This document shows positions 1 to 6,329 of a stretch of 11,015 nt of DNA, piece after piece (the first letter of the stretch is position 1; each line of letters opens with the position of its first letter). Below the pieces are notes generated by a model, which worked only from the letters and a program-made list of their open reading frames with translations, was not told the origin of the DNA and searched no databases. The stretch comes from Clostridia bacterium. GTDB taxonomy: Bacteria > Bacillota > Clostridia > Oscillospirales > CAG-272. Position numbers and translations under genes: made by a program. The stretch is from the NCBI GenBank assembly GCA_017631215.1, contig JAGBTR010000221.1:1-11015 (forward strand), read 5' to 3'.

Positions 1-738
1 GGGCGTGTCGTACTCGACGCAGAAGTGCTTGACACCGATCTTGTTGGCGGCGGCGATGATGTCCTTCCAATCAAGGTTGCCATCACCGATAGCCACGATG
101 CGCGGCTGGATGTCGTATGCGCCGTTGGGACCTTTGTAAACACCCATATCCTTCAGGTGCAGGATATCGAGACGTCCCGCCAGCTTTTCGATCCAAGAAA
201 CGACGCATCCGCCGCCTCTCTCGACCCAGTGCGTGTCAAGGCAGAAGGAGGTCGTCTCGGGGTCAAGACCCTCGTAGAGCATATCCATCATGGTCTTGCC
301 GTTGTCGAATTTCAAGAACTCAAAGTGGTGGTTGTGGTAGGTGAACTTGAAGCCGTAGGGGGCGATTCTCTTACCGATATCGTTGACCTCGTCAATGAAT
401 TTCTGCACCATCTCGGGCGACTCGCGATACTCGAGCGGCAGGCCGCCGACGCCCATGATCTTGGTGCCGAAAACCTCCTCGTGGAGCTTCATCATCTCCT
501 CGGTGTTGTCGCGGATCTGGTAGTAGTTCTCATGTGTGCCGATGATGGAAAGTCCTGCGTCGTGTGCTGCCTTGGCATACTGCTCCTTGGTGAGCTTGCC
601 GTAATCGGCGCTCTGGATCTCGTCGTAGCCCATCGCCTTGATCTGCTTAAAGACCTCGGTGACCGACTCCACGGTTGCATTCTCTTCGTTGTAATACTGG
701 CGGAAGCTGTAAGCCTGTACACCCAATTTCTCGAACAT
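1..738 (-). CDS. Sugar phosphate isomerase/epimerase-type TIM-barrel protein (3' end cut by the window)
   Basis: Family of xylose-isomerase-like/AP-endonuclease-2 TIM barrels, which isomerise, epimerise or dehydrate sugars and inositols using a divalent metal. I read 246 residues with no stop before base 1. Visible family motifs are YHNHHFEF (134-141), FCLDTHW (165-171), LHLKDM (193-198), GDGNLDW (218-224) and VEYD (241-244). E140, D168, H194 and E242 are the likely metal ligands, by analogy with the family. Members usually run about 20-40 residues further, so only the tail is missing. There is no signal peptide, so it is cytoplasmic. The ATG at 738 is chosen because AAAGGAG lies 8 bases upstream (747-753) and the protein starts as the family does. 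It has its own consensus promoter at 797-825. The exact substrate cannot be read from sequence; the hexosaminidase neighbours suggest an amino-sugar or other glycan-derived sugar (inference). Confidence 0.88.
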   Translation of the reverse strand, partial: MFEKLGVQAYSFRQYYNEENATVESVTEVFKQIKAMGYDEIQSADYGKLTKEQYAKAAHDAGLSIIGTHENYYQIRDNTEEMMKLHEEVFGTKIMGVGGLPLEYRESPEMVQKFIDEVNDIGKRIAPYGFKFTYHNHHFEFLKFDNGKTMMDMLYEGLDPETTSFCLDTHWVERGGGCVVSWIEKLAGRLDILHLKDMGVYKGPNGAYDIQPRIVAIGDGNLDWKDIIAAANKIGVKHFCVEYDTP

Positions 739-771
739 GGTTGCATCTCCTTTGTCTGTTGAAAATCGTGA

Positions 772-781
772 CCGCGCGCGG
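772..781. promoter_or_regulatory. Perfect 10-base GC palindrome in the isomerase leader (possible operator)
   Basis: CCGCGCGCGG is a perfect palindrome whose centre lies about 20 bases downstream of the -10 box of the isomerase promoter, so it sits just after the expected transcription start. Flanking ATCG and CGAT (the latter offset by three bases) extend the symmetry on the minus strand. Similar palindromes occur in the same position at the other two minus-strand genes. A repressor operator is an inference; a small RNA hairpin is the alternative. Confidence 0.4.
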
Positions 782-796
782 CGATCTCTTGGCATT

Positions 797-825
797 ATTA
801 TAAAACCTTTTTGGACGATTGTCAA
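797..825 (-). promoter_or_regulatory. SigA-type promoter of the isomerase gene
   Basis: Read on the minus strand, TTGACA (825-820), a 17-base spacer, then TATAAT (802-797): a perfect match to the housekeeping consensus. Transcription should start about 7 bases further on, giving a leader of roughly 50 bases before the ATG at 738. The -35 box lies only about 20 bases beyond the stop codon of the SGNH hydrolase gene, and no terminator is visible between them. Read-through from that gene could therefore add to this promoter's output. Confidence 0.85.
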
Positions 826-843
826 GGTGTTTGCCCGATTTTT

Positions 844-1932
844 TCAATGGTTGAGTACGTATAGAATGTTGTTGTAGGCAACGTCGGCAAGCTTCAGGTA
901 GCCGTAGAGATTGGGATGCACGTTATCACCGGATACCGCACGCGTGCCGGGATTGCGGGCAGAGAGGGGAATGGTCTTGGAGGGAAAGTCGTTGATCTCA
1001 TCCAGGCAGAAATACAGCTCGGCCACCGAGACGTTTTCCATCGTTCCGTCATACGCTTTCATATAGCGCTGGTTGAGCGCGATGGCGTTGTAACGGAAGG
1101 TGCCTGCAGGATCAAGACCGGTAGAGAGGGCAAAGCCGTCCTGCGTCGAGCCAAGCGGGATGAGCGAGACGATGATCTTGATGTTTTTGTCATATGCATG
1201 AATGGAGGCGAGAATGGTATCCATGGCCTCGCAGGTGATATCGGCCACCCATGCACCGTTGGTGCCGAGGTTGATGTAAACCACGTCCACGCCGTCATAG
1301 CCCTGCTGCTTCATGTAGTAAGCAAAGTCAAAGGCGTTTGTCTCGGGGTTGTAGAACTTGTTGGCCTCGCCCGAGAAGCGATTGTCCTTGCAGTTTTTCT
1401 CGGAGGTGTAGTCGTAAGCCGACCAGGAGGCGCGTCCCTCGTGCAGCACTGCGTAGTCCACGCCGTCGAGCGTGATCGTGCGCGTGCGCGTGCCGATCGG
1501 GATCAGCTTGCCCTCGGACATACGCGCCACCTCGGCCGTGACGATGCCCTCCTCGGTCAGACTGTCGCCAAGGAAAATGATCCGCTTGGGCTCGGCAATG
1601 CGGTCGGGAATGACGTGCAGCGTATAAGAGCCCGAGGCCAGCACCTCGGCCGTCACCTTGTCGCTCACCGCAAGCTTGACCTGATAGTCGCCCTCGCTGC
1701 CCGCGGGGGGCGTGGTGCGGAAGCAATCGCTGAGCACAAGCGTGTTGGTCTTGTTGAAAATCTTGCGGTCGGGGTTGGGCGAGATGGAGCAGGTGACCAT
1801 GTAGTTGTCAAGATTGTCACAAAAGATCACGTTGTTATAGTACATGTTGAATTCATGACCGACCACAGCCACGGCGTTTTTGGGCAAAACGATGCGGGGA
1901 AGCGGTCTTGTCGCAGTAGCATTTTCCGACAT
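844..1932 (-). CDS. SGNH/GDSL-family hydrolase (esterase or deacylase), cytoplasmic
   Basis: A 362-residue protein. Residues about 115-362 form an SGNH hydrolase domain, a family that removes acyl, often acetyl, groups from sugars, lipids or other esters. GDSL at 122-125 carries the nucleophile S124. HEGRASW at 164-170 matches the block II glycine region. GTN at 223-225 is block III. DNVHP at 336-340 supplies D336 and H339, completing the triad. Residues 1 to about 112 form a separate N-terminal part rich in predicted beta strands, perhaps an immunoglobulin-like or carbohydrate-binding fold; I do not recognise it. There is no signal peptide. The ATG at 1932 is preferred over an upstream in-frame ATG at 2022, because AAAAGGAG lies 8 bases before it and the longer form would begin inside the promoter. 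Beside a hexosaminidase and a sugar isomerase, removal of acyl groups from a glycan is a reasonable role (inference). Confidence 0.87.
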   Translation of the reverse strand: MSENATATRPLPRIVLPKNAVAVVGHEFNMYYNNVIFCDNLDNYMVTCSISPNPDRKIFNKTNTLVLSDCFRTTPPAGSEGDYQVKLAVSDKVTAEVLASGSYTLHVIPDRIAEPKRIIFLGDSLTEEGIVTAEVARMSEGKLIPIGTRTRTITLDGVDYAVLHEGRASWSAYDYTSEKNCKDNRFSGEANKFYNPETNAFDFAYYMKQQGYDGVDVVYINLGTNGAWVADITCEAMDTILASIHAYDKNIKIIVSLIPLGSTQDGFALSTGLDPAGTFRYNAIALNQRYMKAYDGTMENVSVAELYFCLDEINDFPSKTIPLSARNPGTRAVSGDNVHPNLYGYLKLADVAYNNILYVLNH

Positions 1933-1972
1933 ATCCGAGTCTCCTTTTGTCAGATCAGATTGCGGGCGCAAA

Positions 1973-1984
1973 CGTCGCGCGCCG
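1973..1984. promoter_or_regulatory. Imperfect 12-base palindrome in the SGNH hydrolase leader (possible operator)
   Basis: CGTCGCGCGCCG pairs with itself at five of six positions and is centred about 15 bases downstream of the -10 box. It is the counterpart of the perfect palindromes at 772-781 and 4004-4013. On the transcript it overlaps a larger possible hairpin (GCGG and GCGC arms pairing with GCGC and CCGC, one bulged base), so an RNA-level role is an alternative to an operator. Confidence 0.3.
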
Positions 1985-1993
1985 CTTGTGCTT

Positions 1994-2022
1994 ATTATAA
2001 ATCTTTTCTCCGAAATTGTCAA
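1994..2022 (-). promoter_or_regulatory. SigA-type promoter of the SGNH hydrolase gene
   Basis: On the minus strand TTGACA (2022-2017), a 17-base spacer, then TATAAT (1999-1994): a perfect consensus. The wider context GGCTTGACA and TATAATAAGCACA is shared with the hexosaminidase promoter at 4027-4056, more than the core boxes require. The leader to the ATG at 1932 is about 55 bases. A terminator for the upstream hexosaminidase gene lies just before it, so this gene should be its own transcription unit. Confidence 0.87.
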
Positions 2023-2035
2023 GCCTTACGGATAA

Positions 2036-2072
2036 AAGAAAAAATATTGCGGGCGAGTTCCCTCGCCCGCAA
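2036..2072 (-). terminator. Intrinsic terminator of the hexosaminidase gene
   Basis: An 11-base-pair stem (TTGCGGGCGAG at 2047-2057 pairing with 2062-2072, loop of four bases) starts about 8 bases after the stop codon of the hexosaminidase gene. On the minus strand it is followed by a U-rich run (AATATTTTTTCTTTT). This is a textbook factor-independent terminator. Confidence 0.88.
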
Positions 2073-2079
2073 GGGAAAA

Positions 2080-3960
2080 TCAATAAAGGAAAGAGACGCT
2101 GTGATAGTTCATCACGCGGAACAGCTCGTTGATGGGGGGCGCATCGTCCGGGTGACAGTCATAGCGCAGCCTTTCGGGAACGAGCTCCTCGATGAGCGGT
2201 AGCTCACCGTTCAAATAAGCCAAAATGTGTGCCTTGGTGGTTTCAAAACGATAGACTAAGCCACCGTAGCGAACGTCATGCGTCTGCCAGCCGAAGGCGT
2301 TGTTATATTTCATCCATGCCGCGTAATGAGCACGGTGAAGGTTGTTCAACTTTTGGATCACAACGTCACACTCCTCAGCCAAGGCAGCAAGCACGGCGCG
2401 GTCATTCGCGTCGTATGCCGCTTTCAGTCGAACGCCGAAATTGAGTTTGTTTTCCAGCAGATCAGACACGGCATATACGAATTCGACACCCTCGTTGAAG
2501 AAGCCCTCCTTGCCGCGAATAGCGCTGATCCTTTTCGTGGTGGCAGCATAGTAGGGCTGTGCGTCGATCGCGGCGGCGTGCTTGTCCATCAAGCCCACCA
2601 GCGGGTCGTTGTAGATAAAAGCCAGCGTGACTGTGCAGGCGTTATCGATGGGATGCTCAACGTCCTCTAAAACCATCAAGTCGTCATAGTCCAGACCATC
2701 AAAGGCGTTTTTGAAGCAACGGCGCACCTCATCCTCATCGTAGTCACCCGTATAGTCGACTGTGGCGTATACGGCCAGCGAGGGAAGGATGAGCGGCTGG
2801 CAGCCCGTGTTGGAGTCATGGAAGGAGCAGCCGAGTACCTCGTCCACCCTCTCCTTGATGCAAGCGCGAAGGCCTGCTGCTGAGTTGGCGGTGGTGCGCT
2901 GATACAGCGGTGCAAAGCCGACCCACGACCAAAGGCCGCCAAAAAAGATGATCTTGTCGCTCAGCTTGCGCGTGTTGCGAATGCCCGTCTCGTAAAAGCT
3001 CTGATCGTCCGTGTAATATTCCCAGAAGATCTGCTGAAGTCCGAGTGTCTTTTCGCCGATGTCATCGGGGAAAACGGTGCGCGTGTCGAAATCGCGATAA
3101 TTATCCAGGTGCTTGCCCACCATACGAAAATACATATCGCTTGCCATCATAGGCTCAAGACCATAGCCGTCCAGCATTTCCTTGACCTTTTTGAGATGAC
3201 GGAAATACAGATCATCTTGCGGAATGTCGCCGTTGAGTGCCTTGGAGCGTCCTGTACCGAGCGTTTTGGTTTCGTCCATGTTAATGTTAATGCGCTTGGA
3301 TGTGAAGCACTCGGTCAGCGTGCGGAACAGATCATCGAGAAATTGGTAGGTGGCGTCCGCACCGACGAGCAGCTCTTGTGCAGTGTCTGCATAGGGTGCG
3401 GTGACACGCCAGCGAAGCACCTTTTCCATGTGTCCGAGTACTTGAATGGCGGGAATGACCTCGATGCCGAGCATCAGCGCGTAGGCATCTATCTCGCGGA
3501 GCTGCTCCTTGGTGTAGCGGCCACGCAGATAACCGAAATAAGGACGCTCGGACACCTCGTATACGTCCTCCATATAGGGCATAAAGGTGTTAAGTCCCAA
3601 CAATGCCATTTTGCGCAGGGTGTATTTGACCGTCTCCACGTTGAACACGTTGTTGCGCGACATATCCATAAACAAGCCGTTGGATCTGAAGTGAGGGTGC
3701 TCGGTCAGCGACTTTTCCGTTTCACCATCGCGTAGCCATCCGATCAGCGTGGCCACACCGCGCAGCGCGCGCACCTTACCGTCGCCGTAGGTGATCACGG
3801 CGTGGCGGTCGCGCAGTTCAATGGTGACGATGCGCTCGGGCACCTCGCAAAACTCGACCGTGATATCTGCATCGTCCGAAACGGTAACGTTCAATTCGGG
3901 TAAAAGCTCATGGAGCGCAGGGAGCAAGGGATCGGCATTTTGAAAGCACAGTTTCATCAT
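2080..3960 (-). CDS. GH20-type beta-N-acetylhexosaminidase (GcnA-like layout), cytoplasmic
   Basis: A 626-residue glycosidase expected to remove terminal beta-linked GlcNAc or GalNAc. GH20 enzymes use substrate-assisted catalysis with an Asp-Glu pair. Here that pair is D229-E230 in NMDETKTLGTGR (227-238), after a short beta strand, as in the family. Residues 1-85 resemble the small alpha/beta domain preceding GH20 barrels, ending in RGVATLIGWL. The barrel begins near HFRSNGLFMDMSRNNV (90-105) and runs to about 400. The remaining 220 or so residues are largely helical and match the C-terminal domain of GcnA-like enzymes. There is no signal peptide. Two adjacent ATGs (3960 and 3957) are possible; the first is taken, 6 bases after AAAGGA. 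It has its own promoter (4027-4056) and terminator (2036-2072). The family is well supported; the linkage and sugar preference are not visible. Confidence 0.85.
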   Translation of the reverse strand: MMKLCFQNADPLLPALHELLPELNVTVSDDADITVEFCEVPERIVTIELRDRHAVITYGDGKVRALRGVATLIGWLRDGETEKSLTEHPHFRSNGLFMDMSRNNVFNVETVKYTLRKMALLGLNTFMPYMEDVYEVSERPYFGYLRGRYTKEQLREIDAYALMLGIEVIPAIQVLGHMEKVLRWRVTAPYADTAQELLVGADATYQFLDDLFRTLTECFTSKRININMDETKTLGTGRSKALNGDIPQDDLYFRHLKKVKEMLDGYGLEPMMASDMYFRMVGKHLDNYRDFDTRTVFPDDIGEKTLGLQQIFWEYYTDDQSFYETGIRNTRKLSDKIIFFGGLWSWVGFAPLYQRTTANSAAGLRACIKERVDEVLGCSFHDSNTGCQPLILPSLAVYATVDYTGDYDEDEVRRCFKNAFDGLDYDDLMVLEDVEHPIDNACTVTLAFIYNDPLVGLMDKHAAAIDAQPYYAATTKRISAIRGKEGFFNEGVEFVYAVSDLLENKLNFGVRLKAAYDANDRAVLAALAEECDVVIQKLNNLHRAHYAAWMKYNNAFGWQTHDVRYGGLVYRFETTKAHILAYLNGELPLIEELVPERLRYDCHPDDAPPINELFRVMNYHSVSFLY

Positions 3961-4003
3961 GAGGTTTCCTTTCAAATTCGGATTTGTTTTGTGGAAAATG
4001 CTG

Positions 4004-4013
4004 CCGTGCACGG
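4004..4013. promoter_or_regulatory. Perfect 10-base palindrome in the hexosaminidase leader (possible operator)
   Basis: CCGTGCACGG is a perfect palindrome centred about 18 bases downstream of the -10 box of the hexosaminidase promoter. It keeps the CCG...CGG ends of the palindrome at 772-781. Its position, just past the expected start point, suits a repressor that blocks promoter clearance. No regulator gene is in the window, so the binding protein is unknown. Confidence 0.4.
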
Positions 4014-4026
4014 TATTAGTGTGCTT

Positions 4027-4056
4027 ATTATACACCCGGAAGGACTGCGCTGTCAA
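4027..4056 (-). promoter_or_regulatory. SigA-type promoter of the hexosaminidase gene
   Basis: On the minus strand TTGACA (4056-4051), an 18-base spacer, then TATAAT (4032-4027). The leader is about 60 bases and contains the palindrome at 4004-4013. The promoter lies in the 136-base gap between this gene and the divergent lipase-like gene at 4097. I see no comparably good promoter facing the other way. Confidence 0.83.
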
Positions 4057-4096
4057 GCCTTTTGGTATGCTTTGAAATAAAGAAAGGGCAATTTTT

Positions 4097-4714
4097 ATGA
4101 CACTGCTTGAACGCTTTGAACGCTGTTTGAATATTCCCTACGTCACGCTCCCAAATTCCGCCGACGTGGCGGTTGAGCGTGCGGGGGGAACGCTGTATAT
4201 CTATCTGGAGCATTCGGACGGCAACGAGGATTGGCACAACAATCTGGATTTTCCCGCCAAGCCCTACCGCCGTATGAATGACGGCGTTTGGTATGCGCAC
4301 CGTGGCTTCGTGCGCGTGTGGAAGCGGATAGAGGACTACCTCGCCCCACTTGCTTTCGATCCGACCGTCCGTCGCATCGTCACAGTCGGCTACTCGCACG
4401 GCGGTGCGCTTGCCGTGCTGTGCCACGAGTACGTGTGGTATCATCGCCCCGACCTTCGCGACCTTATCGAGGGCTACGGCTTTGGCGCGCCGCGTGTGAT
4501 CCGTGGCCCCTTGTCGCCTGCCCTTGCCCGCCGTTGGGAACGCTTTACCGTTGTCCGTAACCTCGACGACCTCGTCACCCACCTGCCGCCCCGCGTGCTT
4601 GGCTACACCCACGTAGGTCGATTGCTCGAAATCGGTGAGAAGGGAAGATATTCGCCCATCGATGCGCATCGGGCGGAGAATATTCTTGCCGAGCTTGTGC
4701 GGTCGGGGCAATAA
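4097..4714 (+). CDS. Class-3-lipase-like alpha/beta hydrolase, small and cytoplasmic
   Basis: A 205-residue serine hydrolase of the Lipase_3 type (the fold of fungal triacylglycerol lipases). The nucleophile elbow is GYSHG (98-102, S100). The stretch DLVTHLPP (158-165) aligns with the D-I-V-P-x-L-P-P signature of the family and gives D158 as the catalytic acid. YTHVGRLLEIG (170-180) matches the strand that follows. H191 in DAHRAEN is the likely catalytic histidine. HRGF at 68-71 matches the family's conserved N-terminal region. At 205 residues it is close to the minimal domain, with no signal peptide and no lid extension obvious, so a secreted fat-degrading role is unlikely; an intracellular esterase is more plausible. 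The ATG at 4097 follows a modest purine-rich site (AAAGGG) at about 8 bases. No convincing promoter or terminator is visible; it runs divergently from the hexosaminidase. Confidence 0.82.
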   Translation: MTLLERFERCLNIPYVTLPNSADVAVERAGGTLYIYLEHSDGNEDWHNNLDFPAKPYRRMNDGVWYAHRGFVRVWKRIEDYLAPLAFDPTVRRIVTVGYSHGGALAVLCHEYVWYHRPDLRDLIEGYGFGAPRVIRGPLSPALARRWERFTVVRNLDDLVTHLPPRVLGYTHVGRLLEIGEKGRYSPIDAHRAENILAELVRSGQ

Positions 4715-4740
4715 TTTCTCTGCAAAAACAGTTAGAGGTA

Positions 4741-4768
4741 TTGACAAGACTCCACGAAGTGCTATAAT
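4741..4768 (+). promoter_or_regulatory. SigA-type promoter of the MATE transporter gene
   Basis: TTGACA (4741-4746), a 16-base spacer, then TATAAT (4763-4768). The ATG at 4805 is about 30 bases downstream of the expected start. It lies in the 90-base gap after the lipase-like gene, with no terminator before it, so some read-through from that gene is possible. No downstream palindrome like those of the minus-strand promoters is present. Confidence 0.82.
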
Positions 4769-4804
4769 AATCTTTAGTATTATCAAGCGCCGCGGAGGTA
4801 TGAT

Positions 4805-6214
4805 ATGGCAACCGATTTGACCAAGGGCTCGCCCTTGAAGCAAATATTATTTTTCTCCATCCCGTTCCTGATCGGAAATCTGTTTCAGCAGTTTTATAAC
4901 ATCGCGGATATGGTCATCGTCGGGCGCACCATCTCACCCGAGGCCTACGCCGCGGACGGCTCGACGGGAAGCCTTGTGTGGTTTACCGTCGGCGCGATGC
5001 AATCGCTGACCGCAGGCTTTTCGACCATTACCGCACGCTACGTCGGTGCCAACGATTCCGAGGGCATCAAGCGTAGCTTTGCCGCGAGCATCAAGCTGAC
5101 CGCGCTGATTGCGCTTTTGATGTCGGTCGTGTGTACCTTGCTCTGCCGCCCGATGCTCGAGCTGCTCCGCTCGCCCGACGATATCATCGACCGCTCCTAT
5201 GCCTATCTCTTCTGGATCTTCGCGGGTCTTGTCGCAACGGCGTTTTATAACCTGCTGTCCAATATGATCCGCGCGCTGGGGGATTCGCGCACGCCGCTGT
5301 ATTTTCTTATCATCGCCTGCGTGGTCAATATCATTCTTGACTTCGTATTCATCGTCCTATGTGGGATGGACACCGACGGAGCAGGTCTTGCCACCGTCGT
5401 GGCCCAGCTCATCTCGGCACTGTGCTGTGCCTTCTATATCGCTAAAAAGCAACCGCTTCTGCACGTCAGACGGCATCATTTCGCGTATAGCGGCGAGATG
5501 AACCGCCTGCTGCTTGGCGTCGGCATCCCGATGGCGTTTCTCAATATGGTGCTTTCGATGGGAAGCATCGCGATGCAGTTTGTGACCAACGGACTTGGCA
5601 CGAATTACGTCTCGGCACAAGCGACGGGAGCCAAGATCGAGACGTTCGCGACGCAGCCGCTCTTGTCCATCGGCTCGGCGACCTCGGTCTACACCGCGCA
5701 GAACTACGGCGCCAAGCGATACGATCGCATCATCGAGGGCGGCAAACGAGCATCGCTCCTCGGCTTTTTCTGGTGCGTGATCGCGGCGGTCATCCTGATC
5801 CCGCTCGGCAAATTCATCGTTACGCTGCTCGCGGGTGACGACGTCTCGCAGGCTGTGATCGATGCCAGCTATTTCTATATCCTCATCAATACGTCGTTGC
5901 TTTTGATTGTAATGCCGCTGGTTGTCTATAAGAACGTTCTGCAAGCGGTGGGGCGTACCTTCTGGACGATGATGTCGGGCTTTACCGAGATCGTCGGTCG
6001 CGTGGGCATTTCGGCGATGGTTATCTACCTGATGAGCACGGGCGCGCTCGCCGATCAGACGGGCTTCCGCGTGATGTGCTTCGCTAACCCCGCCGCTTGG
6101 CTCATCGGAGTTCTGACCATCCTTTTGGACTACGTCTTTTTGATGCGTATGCTCAATCGGCTCGCCGCAGAGCAAAAGGGAAGCGTGTCGGCGTCCGTCG
6201 GACATACGCTGTGA
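4805..6214 (+). CDS. MATE-family multidrug/metabolite efflux transporter
   Basis: A 469-residue integral membrane protein with about 12 hydrophobic segments in two similar halves, the normal size and layout of MATE (NorM/DinF-type) cation-coupled antiporters. Family landmarks are IPFLIGNLFQQFYNIADMVIV in the first helix, GALGDS-like IRALGDSRTP near residue 164, and in the second half GIPMAFLN, the AQNYGAKR motif and VLQAVGRT. GGAGG lies 8 bases before the ATG, and a good promoter precedes it. The short tail after the last helix is hydrophilic. MATE proteins usually export drugs or small aromatic or cationic metabolites. Nothing in the sequence reveals the substrate, and export of a product of the neighbouring glycan enzymes would be speculation. 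Confidence 0.93.
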   Translation: MATDLTKGSPLKQILFFSIPFLIGNLFQQFYNIADMVIVGRTISPEAYAADGSTGSLVWFTVGAMQSLTAGFSTITARYVGANDSEGIKRSFAASIKLTALIALLMSVVCTLLCRPMLELLRSPDDIIDRSYAYLFWIFAGLVATAFYNLLSNMIRALGDSRTPLYFLIIACVVNIILDFVFIVLCGMDTDGAGLATVVAQLISALCCAFYIAKKQPLLHVRRHHFAYSGEMNRLLLGVGIPMAFLNMVLSMGSIAMQFVTNGLGTNYVSAQATGAKIETFATQPLLSIGSATSVYTAQNYGAKRYDRIIEGGKRASLLGFFWCVIAAVILIPLGKFIVTLLAGDDVSQAVIDASYFYILINTSLLLIVMPLVVYKNVLQAVGRTFWTMMSGFTEIVGRVGISAMVIYLMSTGALADQTGFRVMCFANPAAWLIGVLTILLDYVFLMRMLNRLAAEQKGSVSASVGHTL

Positions 6215-6231
6215 TCGAATATAAAGCAGTA

Positions 6232-6268
6232 CGCCGTCCTGCGCTTGGCAGGGAGGCGAGCCTTTTAT
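6232..6268 (+). terminator. Possible weak terminator or attenuator between the MATE and GH3 genes
   Basis: CGCC, a two-base internal mismatch, then CCTGC, a five-base loop, then GCAGG, mismatch, GGCG form an interrupted hairpin at 6232-6258, followed by CCTTTTATC. The U run is short and offset, so termination would be partial. I find no good promoter between it and the GH3 gene, so GH3 expression may depend on read-through here. Confidence 0.33.
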
Positions 6269-6329
6269 CAATGTCTTGTTTTATTCACTTGAGCACGCAA
6301 GCGGTGCTCCAAAATATGGAGGTGCGAAA

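Noticed and set aside
25..762. Plus-strand open frame of 245 codons opposite the isomerase gene
   Set aside because: Antisense mirror of a recognisable TIM-barrel protein; no ribosome binding site or domain.
916..2202. Long plus-strand open frame (428 codons) opposite the SGNH hydrolase gene
   Set aside because: It is antisense to a gene with a full catalytic signature, promoter and ribosome binding site. The product is Val/Gly/Arg/His-rich with no family likeness; this is a usual mirror frame in GC-rich coding DNA.
3961..4096. Promoter for the lipase-like gene in the divergent gap
   Set aside because: TATTAT and TATGCT boxes exist, but none has an acceptable -35 box at 15-19 bases; I cannot support a site.
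4715..4740. Terminator after the lipase-like gene
   Set aside because: Only a four-base CTCT/AGAG complement and no T run.
4028..4843. Minus-strand open frame of 271 codons over the lipase-like gene and the MATE promoter
   Set aside because: It would cover two promoters and an intact hydrolase gene, and has no recognisable domain.
5357..6271. Minus-strand open frame of 304 codons inside the MATE gene
   Set aside because: Hydrophilic Arg/His/Asp-rich composition expected from reading a membrane-protein gene backwards; no supporting signals.
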